The notes beneath the pieces are model-generated. The model saw nothing but the letters and a program-made list of their open reading frames with translations. It did no database searches and was not told where the DNA came from. Position numbers and translations under genes: made by a program. A stretch of DNA of 64,000 bases from Cliona cf. orientalis (lineage: Eukaryota; Porifera; Demospongiae; Clionaida; Clionaidae), in the NCBI GenBank assembly GCA_963930775.1, contig OZ005691.1:6383000-6446999 (forward strand), given 5' to 3'. Shown here in pieces: positions 1-12,200 of this stretch (position 1 is the first letter of the stretch; every line of letters begins with the position of its first letter).

Positions 1-906
1 TTACACATGAGTGTCCAGATTGACATTAGTGTCTATATCTTGAATTCAACCTCTGAGGAAGCTTCTATCTCACAAGGTCAGTACAGCTGTTCACAAACTA
101 TGACCAAATGAAATAATGTATATGTAGGAGCTCTAAAATTTATTATGAATACTATCCAACTCCTCATTGTACTGTCATGTGACAATCATGTAACTCACTT
201 TATTGACAGGTCCAAACTGTTTCTTGAATCTCTTTTAATGATCTTGTAGAGCCTGTAATTAAATAAAATTATCATAGATGGATAGTCCATGAAAAATCAT
301 TCCTACCTCAGCTACTATTATACGCCATACTGGTGTTCAGAATACTAGAGTAGTACAGTTATAGCTTTAGCCATGAAATATTCACCTTGCATATTTTGTT
401 GATGGAATCTAATCCTGAGCTGCTCTAGGAGTGCAGGTTAGTTGGGGTTCTTATACTCTATCGACTATCAGGTCAACCTTAACAGAGCTCGGGGCCAAGC
501 GAATTTTAACAACCTCCTCTGACTGCAAGAACAAAAAATTAATGACCAAGGTTGATACTGATAATATTATTATGTTTAAGTATAGCACCAGGGGTTCCCG
601 AAGCTTATGAAATTCAAATCTCATTGCCGTTTCTCAGATACATGTATACTGACAATCACTACTGACATCGGAAGCAGGTTGTAAAATTGGCTAGACTCAA
701 TCCAGAGCCAAAGTGAAGGATACAGTAGCAAATGGTTAGTGTGAGCATGCATCCATGGAAACCGGTTATGCATAATCAACACTGTATAATAATTCATGTA
801 AGGTACAGGGCAAAGGAGGTGGAGATTATTGAGCATATAATACTAGCTAGCTGCACTATAGACTTTTGATTAACACTGCTATTGTTACGGTTTGCATGAC
901 ATTCTA
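1..906. other. Intergenic, no gene seen
   Basis: AT-rich sequence with only short overlapping reading frames on either strand. None has a recognisable domain or convincing splice sites. No structural RNA was recognised. Confidence 0.5.
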
Positions 907-980
907 GCCTCATACCCAGGCCACTCCCACATTTTCAGCGTGTAACATTGAAAATGTGGGAGTGGTCTGGGGACGAGGCT
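907..980. repeat. Foldback palindrome with AGCCTCATACCCAGGCC ends
   Basis: The two arms (about 907-940 and 948-980) are inverted copies around a short loop. The outer motif, AGCCTCxTxCCCAGGCC, also forms the ends of the element at 6028-6383 and recurs alone near 16980, 37835 and 51975. It is probably the shortest member of that MITE family. Confidence 0.7.
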
Positions 981-1255
981 ATCTTATTTCAATGATGGTC
1001 ACTCTGATCCCTTTATACTTACATGTACTATCACTTACAGGATGTGTCCATGATCCCAGAGCATCAACATCTCTAATGATGGCAATATACCAGAGTGAGT
1101 GCTACCACTGTGAATAACAGAAAACAGTTCATAATCCTGACGACCCTTACCGACTCCCCACAAGACATATTCAGGCCAGATTTATTGGCCAATAAAAATA
1201 GTAACCACAACGAACAAACTAGTTATTTGAGTCATATTATGCCTTACTTTATCGT

Positions 1256-1531
1256 TTTTCTCGAGTTTTTCCCACCAAGCAGCAAGAGAAAGTACAGAGC
1301 TCGCGCGCCCACGTGGCATTCGAAGTTCTGTAATGGTCGTCACACTGAAATGTTAGGCCCCCGCGTACGCGTATAAGCCCGTAGTCTGGCGGGCCAGCCC
1401 TAGTTGGGCGGAGCCCAACCTTCGCTCCGCCCAACTAGGCCAGCCCCTTCGTATAAGCCCCCTCTCCGCTTTTTCCCAATGCCAGCATGCAAAGGGGGCG
1501 TAAGCTTATTAATCGCGGGATTCTACAGTGA
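1256..1531 (-). mobile_element. Truncated MITE of the CCGTAGAATCCCGCG family
   Basis: The internal sequence and right end match the complete copy at 14425-14793, including the CTCGAG stretch, the cgcgcccacgtggcattcg stretch and a GCGGGATTCTAC end. The left end is missing. A perfect 13-bp-arm hairpin at 1401-1437 interrupts it and looks like a later small insertion. Confidence 0.7.
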
Positions 1532-1652
1532 TAGCTATTATAGAAATCTCAGGAAGGCAAAGGTCAACATTTGTGGCAATTTGCGAATATGACACTTCTA
1601 TAGATAAGTGCTCCTAATATTAAAGTGCTATGTAGAATAAAATCAAACCAGT

Positions 1653-2935
1653 AAGGCCCTTTTTGCATTAATGCGGGGAGCCTCCAAACTGTCATTTCCA
1701 AAACCAAGCCTACTTTGTCACTTGTTCGATACCCTTGTCAAGCCGGTTGCCGAGTATGGCAGCGAAATCTGGGGACATGCACATGCTGAAAAACTGGAGA
1801 TCATACATAGAAAATTCTGCAAGTTTGCACTAGGTCTTCCAAGAACCACAACTAACCTGGCATGCTATGGCGAACTGGGTTGATATCCTCTTGTGATAAG
1901 ACATAAAGTGCAAATGATCAAGATTTGGCTGAGAGTCCACAGCGACTGGACCGTCTCACCACTAGTGAAAGATGCTTGCAGTCTGGCCACAAATAGCTCA
2001 CTCCCATGGGCAAACTTCATCAGTGGCGGATTTAGGGGGGTTTCGGAGGTTTCGACCGAACCCCCCTTTGGGCTGCACCTAGTTTTGATGATAGGCTAAC
2101 TGGAACCCCCCTCTCTGGCTACAGAACTAAGAAAACTGCTGTTGTGGCTCACCTTAGCATGCTTCAGCAGAAAAGTCGTTCAAAAATCGATCGGTTGGGC
2201 TGGTACCAGTGGTAGTTGCTCTCAAACGATCAAAATGGGCGTGGTTTATAGCCGAAGTGGGCGTGGCTTCTAAAATTTTGCGCGCGCTTTGCGCGCAAGC
2301 CTAAAACAGAACCCCCGTTCAGGAAATTCTAGATCCGCCACTGTTCATCAAACAAATCCTGGACAGTACAGGCCTCTCCTATATCTGGTTGAACCCAGCT
2401 ATTGTGGACCCCCAACAGATATGTATGGAACTAGCAGAGAGACTCACAGACCAGTACAAACAAAATTGGCAATCCGAACTCAGAGAGACAACAGGGAAGC
2501 TAAGAACCTACAAACTAATCAAAAAGAATTAAAAAAACGAGAGCTATCTAGAACTTCCACCACATATGAGAGTACCCGTCGCAAGACTAAGAACAAGCAC
2601 ACATGCCCTTAGGATCGAAATTGGTAGATATAACCTGCCAACACCAATCCCAGCTGAGGAACGCTACTGTTGGTTCTGCCAAAACAGCCTAGTGGAAGAT
2701 GAATGTCATTTCCTTTTGACTGTAGCCTGTATGACACATGTACAATGCAAGAGAAAAGTGCACTTCTGAATTATTGCTCACTCCTCAACCCTGCCTCCCC
2801 CCACCTAAATAACGTGGGCAAATGGAGATTCATCTCTGAGTCAGCAGCAACTGATACGCATCTAACATACATTTTTAGCAAATATGTCTCATGTGCTTTT
2901 GAACATCGCAGAAGTCATTACTATAAATAATTGTA
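1653..2935 (+). mobile_element. 5'-truncated LINE, reverse transcriptase C-terminal end
   Basis: The conceptual protein begins around KALFALMRGASKL and continues through LFDTLVKPVAEYGSEIWG, HRKFCKFALGLPR and YGELG. These are typical of the tail of non-LTR reverse transcriptases after the catalytic core. The reading continues to a zinc-knuckle-like stretch, RYCWFCQNSLVEDECHFLL (about 2668-2725), and ends near 2930. The frame is broken by a stop near 1881, by later stops and shifts, and by an inserted MITE at 2021-2343. With the MITE removed, the protein reads smoothly across the junction (PWANFI to KQILDSTGL). The 5' part with the polymerase active site is absent, as is usual for dead-on-arrival LINE copies. 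Confidence 0.85.
2021..2343. mobile_element. MITE inserted in the LINE
   Basis: Ends are CAGTGGCGGAT and ATCCGCCACTG, an hAT-like terminal inverted repeat. The flanks are TTCAT direct repeats at 2016-2020 and 2344-2348, and excision in silico restores the LINE frame. No coding capacity. The 5-bp target duplication is shorter than the 8 bp usual for hAT. Confidence 0.88.
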
Positions 2936-2981
2936 CTATGATATTGTGACTAATGGGCTTCCTGGCCTTTATTGTCATTAA

Positions 2982-3202
2982 GGTAAGGTAAACCGGGGTA
3001 ATTTCGTATGCAGGGCAATTTCATTTCTTCGTGATTTCTGCTACACAATGCACGTAGTCACCGCACTTCCAGGCGTCCTACATAGCTACCAATAGCTACT
3101 AGATATATCGCCAGCTCGCTTCGTAAATGCTCGCATTGTGGAACAGGGAACGCGGGGATATGGAATTGCCCCGCATACGAAATTACCCCGGTTTACCTTA
3201 CC
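2982..3202. mobile_element. MITE with perfect 30-bp inverted ends
   Basis: Positions 2982-3011 and 3173-3202 are perfect inverted complements starting GGTAAGGTAAACCGGGG. The interior has no coding capacity. It lies directly after the 3' end of the LINE. Confidence 0.9.
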
Positions 3203-3501
3203 ATCAAATTGCGTGGGCGTGAGGTGGGGAATGTGACACCTTATATCCCGTTACTATGTTGTTGCTAAGTAAAATATATGCCATATTGCACTAACCGCAA
3301 AGTCATATTGCACTGTCAAATGCGCTTCGGGCAAAAGTATTGCCGAGGATCAAAGAACAGCCGCTTCTTCAGCGATTCTGTGGGGCTCTGTAAAGCTGTA
3401 TTAATGGAGCGTGTAGCGGGAAGAATGGCAGGAAAAAGCACAAAGCGGTTCGAAGCGATGGGCGGAGTCGTACCGTCAATCGGTCGCGAGTCTACACAGA
3501 C

Positions 3502-4332
3502 CATAGATAATAGAGGGGGGAGGAGGGATTGGAAACGCGCGTGTACAGTGCGGGGATAAGCTCGTCACGGTCACGTGACTTCATCAAAGTTCGCGCTGGC
3601 ACAAAACCTCGCAAAGACTGTCTGGGCATGGCCTGGGATCCATCCATGCATATAGCCTTTAATACTAACCCATCAGGTATCTCTAGCCAAACATTTTAGG
3701 AAAAAATAGCACTTTTTAGAACTGTTTTGGAGACACACGATTCGCCGATTGACTTTGTGTAATTTTTACGAGACCTATGCACAATGAAGAGTTTCTTTCA
3801 ATGCCTGGCACGAACTATGGCCACCTAGAGAATGCAACCATTGCATCGAAGTAAGTTCTTTTCTTTCAAAACGACCACACTAAGCTTAGGTCTGTCTGAA
3901 CACCGGTAGACTTTGGTCTCAAAACGCTCGCTGGAGAGCACACCACATCCAGAGCTCTTATGAATTCTTCAGTTGTACTCTCTATCTGACTGTAGACCAG
4001 GTGCTGTGGACTTTTCTTCTGGGTTGGTCACCATTTGCGAAGGAAAATTACACAAAGAATTTCGGGCGTATACAACAGCAGGCGCGACAACTGAGTCTAT
4101 TCAGATCACTCTTTTCACTACATCATCTCCAGCTCCATAGCACTACACTTAGTTTGGTCAGGTTACCGTCGAATTCTAGGCCATAAGAGAGCCATAGACT
4201 ACGATACTGTGCTATGCTAGCATGTACAGCCTTGCTAAAAGGGGTGTGTCCAACGTGACAAGCTTGTTCCGTGACGTCACTATAGAGCTATATGCGCGTT
4301 TCCAATCCCTCCTCCCCCCTCTATTATCTATG
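3502..4332. mobile_element. 831-bp inverted-repeat element
   Basis: Perfect 39-bp inverted ends lie at 3502-3540 and 4294-4332 (CATAGATAATAGAGG outward, purine-rich inside). Just inside, GTCACGTGAC-like and GTGACGTCAC-like stretches face each other. Reading frames inside are short and unrecognised, so it is non-autonomous. Confidence 0.82.
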
Positions 4333-5100
4333 CACAGACTGAGAGAGCTACATACATACCAAGGTAAGCTTACCACGTAGAAGCTTTGGCATGGCAATAG
4401 GTATCCTTGCTTCTGCGCTAGGCAACAGCTTGAGCGACGAATATCAGATTCTGAACTCGGTGGTGCTTATCACGCGATCGAGTTTAGTGTCGATTTGACC
4501 ACACCCCTCAGCCACGGGGCGCTCTAAAGAACGATCGACGTTCGAGAGCTGACTCAGAGAGCGGCTAAGTAGACTGATATCATACAACCAAGATGAGTTG
4601 TTCTTTCTTCTTTCAGTATCCATGGTAGCTAAGTTATATCACGTGCACTCGGGATGTATGGCATTTATTGCACCGAGGGCGCGAAGCTCGCGCCCGTGAT
4701 ATAACTATTACTAAACCACATCAAAGTCATATGTGAGGTGCATGCTGTGTGACCACGCCCTTTTAATTGCCCAGGTCTCAGGGGTGTGGCTGCTAGAGCC
4801 GGAAGTGTTCATTTAATATCCTCAATGGACCAGAAGCCGAGCCGGAAGGGAGGGGGCAAGCCACGCCCAAAACAGCACCACCCTGTGCCTCAAGGACCAC
4901 CATTCTCAATCAAGTGCCGACTGGCCACCGGATGTCCACCAGAACCCCACAATCAATCCCAATTAAAACACACAGCTTCCTCAACACACACAAAGACTTC
5001 AAGGCTGTTCTGCCACACCGCCCACACAAGAGCTCACCTCATTTCCTGTGTGGGCGGGGTAACAACACGTCATCGAAACCACATTCACTTCAAACCATCG
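4333..5100. other. Intergenic, GC-richer, CCACGCCC-rich
   Basis: No supported gene. Plus-strand frames at 4786-5163 overlap each other and lie antisense to the doubtful frame at 5101-5394. CCACGCCC occurs at 4753 and 4861. The stretch could be promoter or CpG-like sequence. Confidence 0.4.
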
Positions 5101-5394
5101 TCAGCTTCTGTCCAGCCGTACGGTCCCCTCGATCGCACCGGCGTACAGTGCCTCATTAACTGACATGGCCTCACCTTTTACCTCCTGCCACGCCCCCAAA
5201 GCCTCCTGATCGGGTTCAAAGGTCACCACCGCATCCGGGACACGCCCACCTATCGCCGCGGCCAAGTCCCAGGCCCCGATGTCCAAGCACTGGCCCGTCA
5301 AGCCACGCCCAATCGGAAGCAACAAAACCTGCATTAACGCACACGCACACACTCCACACAGTGCCAGGAACACGCCCACATGCTTAATTAGCAT
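5101..5394 (-). CDS. Doubtful small secreted or type II membrane protein
   Basis: A 97-codon frame opens with MLIKHVGVFLALCGVCACAL, a plausible signal peptide or signal anchor (residues 1-28). A short hydrophilic remainder follows (GAWDLAAAIGGRVPDAVV, then EALYAGAIEG) and a stop near 5101. A potential donor (GAG|GTAAAA) lies in the second half, so this might be a first exon. I recognise no family. GC content is higher than around it because of GGGCGTGG motifs, which also occur outside genes and could create a chance frame. Confidence 0.28.
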   Translation of the reverse strand: MLIKHVGVFLALCGVCACALMQVLLLPIGRGLTGQCLDIGAWDLAAAIGGRVPDAVVTFEPDQEALGAWQEVKGEAMSVNEALYAGAIEGTVRLDRS

Positions 5395-6016
5395 AATTAG
5401 CTTTTTAAGTCGTTGCGGTTAATAGTTAAGAAAGAATGCTTTGATCTTGCTTTGATGTGGGCAATTACCGGTCTTTTCTTCAGGGGCCACTTCCGATCGC
5501 TAATTATACGCGAATAGTCATCCCTGGCTCTTTCTGGACACGCCCACCTTCGACCAAAAGCACTCATATGGCCTCTTCGGCCACGCCCCTTCACGATTCG
5601 CTAATTGAATTAGCCAATCCTGACGCTCACGCCCACGCACTTTAATGCTACCTTAATGCGCCATGAAAAAATAATTACGAGTGCTGGGTGGCGCGCCATT
5701 AAAGCGTGAAAATTATCCTTCGCCACCAGATGGCGCGCAAAATTTGTACACAAAAGTATAGGGACGCGTGGGTGGACGCATTTAAATAGAGCGTGAAAAT
5801 TGCGCTCAGTAGCGATTCTGGACGCCTGATTTTTCGGCTCGACGGTGCAAACTGGCGGCAATAGCAATTTATATGGTTAAGGTGTCTATAGCTTCCACTC
5901 GGTGAGGCCTATTCAGCGGATGCGTGTTTTTGTTGAAAGGTCGAAGTGTGCCCGATTTACACGCCGATTATTGTTTTTTCACGCGTTTTTCCATAGAACT
6001 AAAAATTAAATCTGCA
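5395..6016. other. Intergenic, no gene seen
   Basis: Only short frames without domains. A repeated phrase (gcgtgaaaatt...gcgcgc...tggcgcgc) around 5690-5800 suggests an old local duplication. Confidence 0.4.
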
Positions 6017-6027
6017 AGGCGTGTACT

Positions 6028-6383
6028 AGCCTCGTTCCCAGGCCCTTCAAGAGGAGGAAGAGAAAGCTTAGGGCCTGGTACACATTGCATGCGCATGCGC
6101 CGGGGGACCCCAGAAAAATGTGGGGTAATAGGATACTATCGTATACTCTCCGTTTATCGTCCATAGAACTCTACGTCATGCAGAACCCGTGAACTAAATA
6201 TTATTAGCTTATTCAGCTATTCATGTGTCCTATGTACATATTATAGTACATGAAGTATTATAGACAAAAAAAAAACGATCGCTATGGCAACGCGATCGGT
6301 CGCTATGGAGACCCCGCGCATGCGCATGCAATGTGTACCAGGCCCTTTCTCCTCCTCCTCTTGAAGGGCCTGGGTACGAGGCT
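6028..6383. mobile_element. MULE-like MITE with 11-bp target duplication
   Basis: Terminal inverted repeats longer than 60 bp begin AGCCTCGTTCCCAGGCCC on the left and end in the complement on the right (GGGCCTGGGTACGAGGCT). AGGCGTGTACT is present on both sides (6017-6027 and 6384-6394). A 9-11 bp duplication with long inverted ends is the pattern of Mutator-like elements. No coding capacity. Confidence 0.85.
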
Positions 6384-6749
6384 AGGCGTGTACTCAACCG
6401 ATTCGCTTGTTTCGAGGCTTAAATTAAAGAGAATTTCCTAAGCTCTTATGGTTTTTGTTTTTGTTGTTAATTCCCTCCATTGCTAAGTTATAGCTGCTTT
6501 TATGCGCCTAGGTCGATCGTCCGGAATCGCTAACTTCAGGCCGAGGTGGCGCATCTATTAGAGAGGCGCGTTAATTAGATTGGATACGGTGGGGTTTGAA
6601 TGTTCACAGATGGTTTTTCCACGTTTCCATCGATTATCGCCTATTTTCCTGATCTCAGTGACGTCAACCTTTCTCCCCATTGGAATATGGCTGCAAGTCT
6701 TGCTGAAAATTCGCCAACTGTTCTCTTGTATGTGGATTCTGGTAATTCT

Positions 6750-7446
6750 TTAAGTTTCTATGAGGAAGGGCATGGGCTACGTAACGGTTTTATCTATGGA
6801 CACGTTACACGCACGCGAAAAAGGGGTCTGGCAACATTGTGTACAACGAGTTGTCCCAAACTCTGGAATGTGGCGCGACCAATCAGATCGCTCCATTTGC
6901 AATCAAATCGCTATAATTATATATTCGCGTATTATAAACATATGCGTCTTTTTTCTCTTGAGCTCGTGCTCCACCAGCACCGAAGATCTACTGATCTACT
7001 CGAGAAGTGTGTGCGGCAAAGACGACAAAACGATCCGAAGGACTGATGGCAAGCAAAAATAGAACAGTCCTGGACGCTGACTGTAGTTTCAAATTCAAAC
7101 GAGAGACCGCTCGAACTCTGAAGATTTACTTCGAAATGGTGAGTGATAGAGGCAACAAAACTATCGTAGTAACGATAGCGATCGTAAAACAGGTCGTTTT
7201 GGCCAGCAAAAAGTAGAATAGTTTTCGAATTTAAAATGCGAAACCGCAAGTACGCAATTATTGCATTCCGCTGCGACAACTCGTAGTACCAGACCCCTTT
7301 TCGCGTGCGTTTAGGGGGCTGGGTCACGATACTACAAGCACCGTTGGATAGAGTTTGTGGAGAGACTTCTGATACTCGAACATTGATATTCCACTAATAA
7401 ATAATCCGCGGAAAAATCAGTGAAATTTGGAGGTTGAAAATCGATG
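6750..7446 (-). mobile_element. MITE copy split by a second element
   Basis: Sequences 6750-6810 and 7335-7446 are consecutive parts, in reverse orientation, of the MITE found whole at 7604-7951. Between them (about 6811-7334) sits another element with inverted CGCACGCGAAAA(A)GGGGTCTGG motifs at 6811 and 7292-7311. TACA flanks the junction. The longer reading frames here are formed by the repeats and are not genes. Confidence 0.72.
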
Positions 7447-7603
7447 CCAAACAGCCAGAGAGATCACGCGCCCACGTGGGCATTCGGCGGTCGGTAATGG
7501 TCGTCACACGGAAATGAAATGCTCCTCAGTATTACAGCGTTCTTGCAAAGTTTGGGTTCGAAAGCGACATGCATGCGCATGCGCAGTTTGGTGCCCCTCC
7601 TAG

Positions 7604-7951
7604 TAGCGATGTCCAACCTCCAAATTTCACTGATTTTTCCGCGGATTATCTTTTAGTGGAATATCAATGTTCGAGTATCAGAAGGTAGCCCTCCACGAGC
7701 TCTATCCAACGGTGCTTGTAACGTGTCCGTAGATAAAACCGTTACGTAGCCACGCCCACCTAAACTTTCCTCATAGAAACTTAATATAAACAAAAACGAA
7801 GCTAGCAGCGGTTCCGCGGAACCGATTTGCACGATTAAGACGTCAGTAGATAGCTCATTCAGTGAGCTATCCAGCGTCCCGTGAGTGTACTCCTAGCCAG
7901 AGCTGAGATATTTTCGATTTACTGGAGGCCCTTGGAGGTTGGATATCGCTA
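7604..7951 (+). mobile_element. MITE, TAGCGAT family, 7-bp target duplication
   Basis: Ends read TAGCGATGTCCAACCTCCAA and its imperfect complement. CTCCTAG flanks it at 7597-7603 and 7952-7958. The copy at 17348-17702 is highly similar throughout. No coding capacity. Confidence 0.88.
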
Positions 7952-8246
7952 CTCCTAGCCCTAAAAACCATGTTTAGAGGTTATTCACACTGTTTAAGTA
8001 AGTCTACCGTGAAATTCGACAAAATCGACTCCTTGTGGTCAAAATTAATAATATTACAATAATATGTAGGCGTGGCCTTCTGCTACCTAGCCTGGTATTC
8101 GGAAACATTAATTTTAATGGATTTTGTGAGAGACTCAGCTTATACATAATATTCAACCTTTTATTCAGGATCTCAAGTGGGGAAAGGGCTTAAGCTTAGA
8201 TGCAGAGCCAACGGGGCAAACCAGTGCCATCTTCAATGCGCATGCG

Positions 8247-8378
8247 CACGGCGCTCTGTTGAGTGACATTGCACGAACGTTGCAACGCGCTTAACGTCAG
8301 TCAACAGAGCGCCGTGTTGCAAGCCGCTGTAGCCCCCTCCCCACTTTTGCCCAGCGCGGGATTCTACGGTAACCCCGC
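8247..8378. repeat. Hairpin plus relic MITE end
   Basis: CACGGCGCTCTGTTGA at 8247 is repeated in inverted form, ending at 8314. It is followed (8330-8378) by a fragment matching the right end of the CCGTAGAATCCCGCG MITE family. Confidence 0.6.
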
Positions 8379-9237
8379 GCGCATGCGCAAGGGGTAATGT
8401 GATCGGTTGTGTGTGTCTGTCGACTCGTCGTCTGTTAGCACAAAAATCGCCAAATCTGGACATCTAGGTATCTGAGCGACTCATAATCCATCGAAAAACT
8501 TGCTTCATTAATATGCTTCGAATCGTTTGGTAAGCCCCATGAGCGTAGCAAGCGCTGCGTTTTGTTGACCCCGCCTATCACTACTGCACAACAGGCCATG
8601 GCCATGTGCTTTCTGATCTACTCATGCGCACAACCTGGCACAACATGTAGGTAAAGTTTGTCAATAGGGCTCGCGCTACATATAATGGATGATGGATGCA
8701 AATGCACTCTGCTGCAAGCAGAATACAACGGGCGCGCGGAGTATGTGCTCTCCAGAGCTCTAGTTCTAGAAGAGATTGTAGGTATACTAATGGCTGTCTA
8801 CATTTATTACCATTGAACTGTTTCTTCAATTTCCTTTGGTTTTTGAGTAAAGTCTATGGTCAGCCGCTATTGACTCCCAGGTAGCTATTTTTTTTCTCTA
8901 TGAAGTATAAAACGCACTAACATTCTCTGACTATTAATGAAGCACACGACAGTATCATTTGGTGTAGACAGCAGAAAGTAGGGATGGCATGATGTATATG
9001 TAGCACGTGCATTGCAAAGTGCTAAAAAAAACTCCAACAACTTGTATTATTGCGAGTAGTTACTCTTCATGCTGCATTGAGTGTTAGAACAGAATCAACC
9101 CAAGGATACAAACGATAATTATTATGACATTGTAGAAGGAAAGCAATCATCTAAAAAATAATTATAATAGTACAAAATTATCTTGTTTGTGATATAAAAA
9201 TCAATCTTGTTTGGGATAAAAATTAAGAAAGACACCC
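8379..9237. other. Intergenic, downstream of the ROCO gene
   Basis: No gene supported. The last 250 bases are AT-rich and would carry the 3' untranslated region of the minus-strand ROCO gene. Confidence 0.4.
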
Positions 9238-12200
9238 TTACATGAAGGTGGTAAAAGATTCAAAAATATTCCTTCCAGCAAAGATGCTATATTGGTCCAA
9301 TTTATCACGAATATCTTGGACTGACCGGAATTCTTCCAATAGATCCTGATTATCAGCAGATTCTTTGAAATTGCACTGATGCTCACATGCTTGTTGGAAA
9401 GGTGGTTGGCTAATGATAGCTTTGATCATTGTCTCTTTACAGTGTACTACATCCAAAATTTGATACAGAAATTGTTCTGTCACCTCTTTGCCATTATTAG
9501 TAGTGAATAGTTCTTGGAGAATGTCTTTATCAAATTGTGCATATGGCTCAAACTGAAGTACGTATTCCAGTTCCAATGTGTTCCTATCCTTAACAGATAC
9601 CGTCTTCTCTCCTTGTATCACAGCATGAACCAAATTCTCAATCGAGACGATTGCTACTTTGGAAAGATCGATAGGGTGCTGCTTTGAATCCTCTGGACTA
9701 ACTATGAACTCATGTACACACACTTTTGGACATGTTTCCTCCTTTATCTCGAAAATCTTTCGAATAATGGTGGAACGGAAATGAACCATAGCCAACTTCT
9801 CAGACTGTTTACATCGCTGCAAAAAGGTAACAGTTTTCCCGTCTACTTCAACAATCATGTCAATTCCATTGTTTGACCAAGTGATTCCATTCTTCCAGAC
9901 ATGACACTTGCGCTGTGGAGAATGAGCAGAAGGGGGGTCTGATGATGCAATGGACAAAAGATGGAGGAGGAGAATCTGAACAAATCGAGAGCTAAATAGC
10001 TGTCCTGATCCTGAACACTGGAGGACCCATCCACTGTGAACTTCCTTGTCACTGCTTTCACACTGCCACAAGTCATTAGGCGAGCTAAGCTGAATAAGAC
10101 CGGGAAAGAGGAAGTATCCCTCAGATTTCGAGTATGAAATGTCATTAGCATGCAAGCATGGAAGAAAGTGATGGTCAATCTCCTGACAGAATCCCATGTG
10201 AATGAGAAAATGAGTAAGCAAATTTGGATCAAACTTTGGAAATAGATTAATCAGATTTGATAATGGTACAATACCCATGCTATTGGCTATTCGGCAGTGC
10301 TGTTTGTAGCCTTCTGGAGCAAAAATTGTACCAAGAACATGGGAGAGAAGGACAGGTTTGTTAAGGACAATCCAACTATTGTTTGGATTGCTGTGATTTT
10401 TCAGGAACAAAATGTTTCCTCGCTCATTCAGCTTTTCACAGATCTCAAGAAGGTTGCGTGACTTCAAGAAAGTCCAATAAATTTCACCTTGTGAAGCTTC
10501 TTTAACTTTTTCCATAGCATCACCAAGAGTCAGCGCAGGTCTGACCTTAAACTTGTCAAGAAGAAATAGCAAGAAGCAGTGACTGTCAAAGTCTAACACC
10601 TGTGAATTCCTTAAAGTATGACAGCTCTGTGCAAGCATTGTGTAGAGCTCTGACATTCGAGATGACTCGGCAAAACGGCAATCAAGAATGAGCTGCCCAG
10701 CATAGGTAAGCCCATCAACCTTCGACGAACTTACAAGAGACTTCATGAGCTGAGACTTTTCTTGAACATCTTTTACCTGGTCAGCATGGCTACCAATGAG
10801 GAAGAGGTGTGGACGAGGCCCCCGTTCTGTGCACCTGTTCTTGACAAATTCCAACCAGTAGATCAAAGTTTCTTGAAATTCACTCTTTTCATCCCTCAAG
10901 TCCACCATCACCAAGACTATTGAGGGAGAATTAGCTATGGCGTTGCAAAGCACTGCATCATGACTGGCATAAAACACCTTGTCACCTGCAAAATCGAAAA
11001 TGGTGACAGATCCCAACGTTTTTTGGACGATCTCGTAGGGGATGATGCCAGCCGTCTGCTTGTCGACATTCCTGGTTTTGATGTATCGACTCACGAAACG
11101 TGAAAATCCTTTCCTTTCAGATTGGAGCGACCTTGATAAAGTGCTTTTCCCAGTTCCAGACTTTCCAAGCACAAACATCTTGATAGACATGCCAGCTGGA
11201 TCCTGCCGCAGAATAGAGGGGAAGAATTGCTCATCAAGGGTGTTGGTTGGCCTAGCTCCAAGCATGAGAAGGAGACGAGTCCCATCAGATGATCGAATGA
11301 GGTCAAACGCTGTTTGACCATCAATTGTGACACAGTCAGTGTCAACTTTAGCTTCTTGAATTAGGTATGTCAACAAGGCTGTGCGCCCATAACTGGACCT
11401 ACAAATTATGGAAAAATACCGAATACAATAATATGGAGAGATGGCACAAAGCAATAAAACTACATAGTGTATAGCGTAGTCCCAGTTTTTCAATGCTATA
11501 CACTGAGAAGGAGGGAGTAGCACGTGCAAATGAATAGAAATTAAGGTGAATATGGGCAATCCAATCATCAGTGTTTTGTGAGCACCCCCCTTCCTATATT
11601 ATGTATAATATATACATGTTGCACATGTATAATTCTATAGCTTATGCGATCATTCTAGCAAACAATTAAATTTGAAATCTATATCTAGCTGATCTATGGC
11701 TAATTAGCATGACACAGTGATCGTATCACCGACAGAATGTTGACGTAACCCTACAGTGCATATGCTGAGGATGTACACTAGTGGTAGCAAGACCTTACAT
11801 GTAAATAGTGTGTCGCTTAGCAAGAAGCTTACAATATTAATGACACCAAAACTGGTGAACAAAGCGTTTTCTCCGAAATCCATAAGGAACCTTATAACCC
11901 CGCACTTTAGACTCGCAAACGAGGTATGTAGCAGCTTAGCTTGGTAACAGGCACACAGACAGATATTCACACAAAACGACTATCATAACCCTTCACAGTA
12001 GTTTGCAAAAGCAGAAGTATAAACCTTAACTCGCTAAACTAGAACAGCATATATGCGGTCCACGGTCCAGGCATGAGAATACATAATAAAAAATATTTCG
12101 TGCTTATGTCTGCATATATTTCACATGACTGAGGTCACTAATTATGTCACGTGACCATGGTTAATTAATGAATAATATTCTCAATAATATGCTAGCTATG

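Noticed and set aside
6600-7327. Overlapping frames of 70-148 codons on both strands
   Set aside because: They lie inside nested inverted-repeat elements, and similar frames do not persist in the sister MITE copies.
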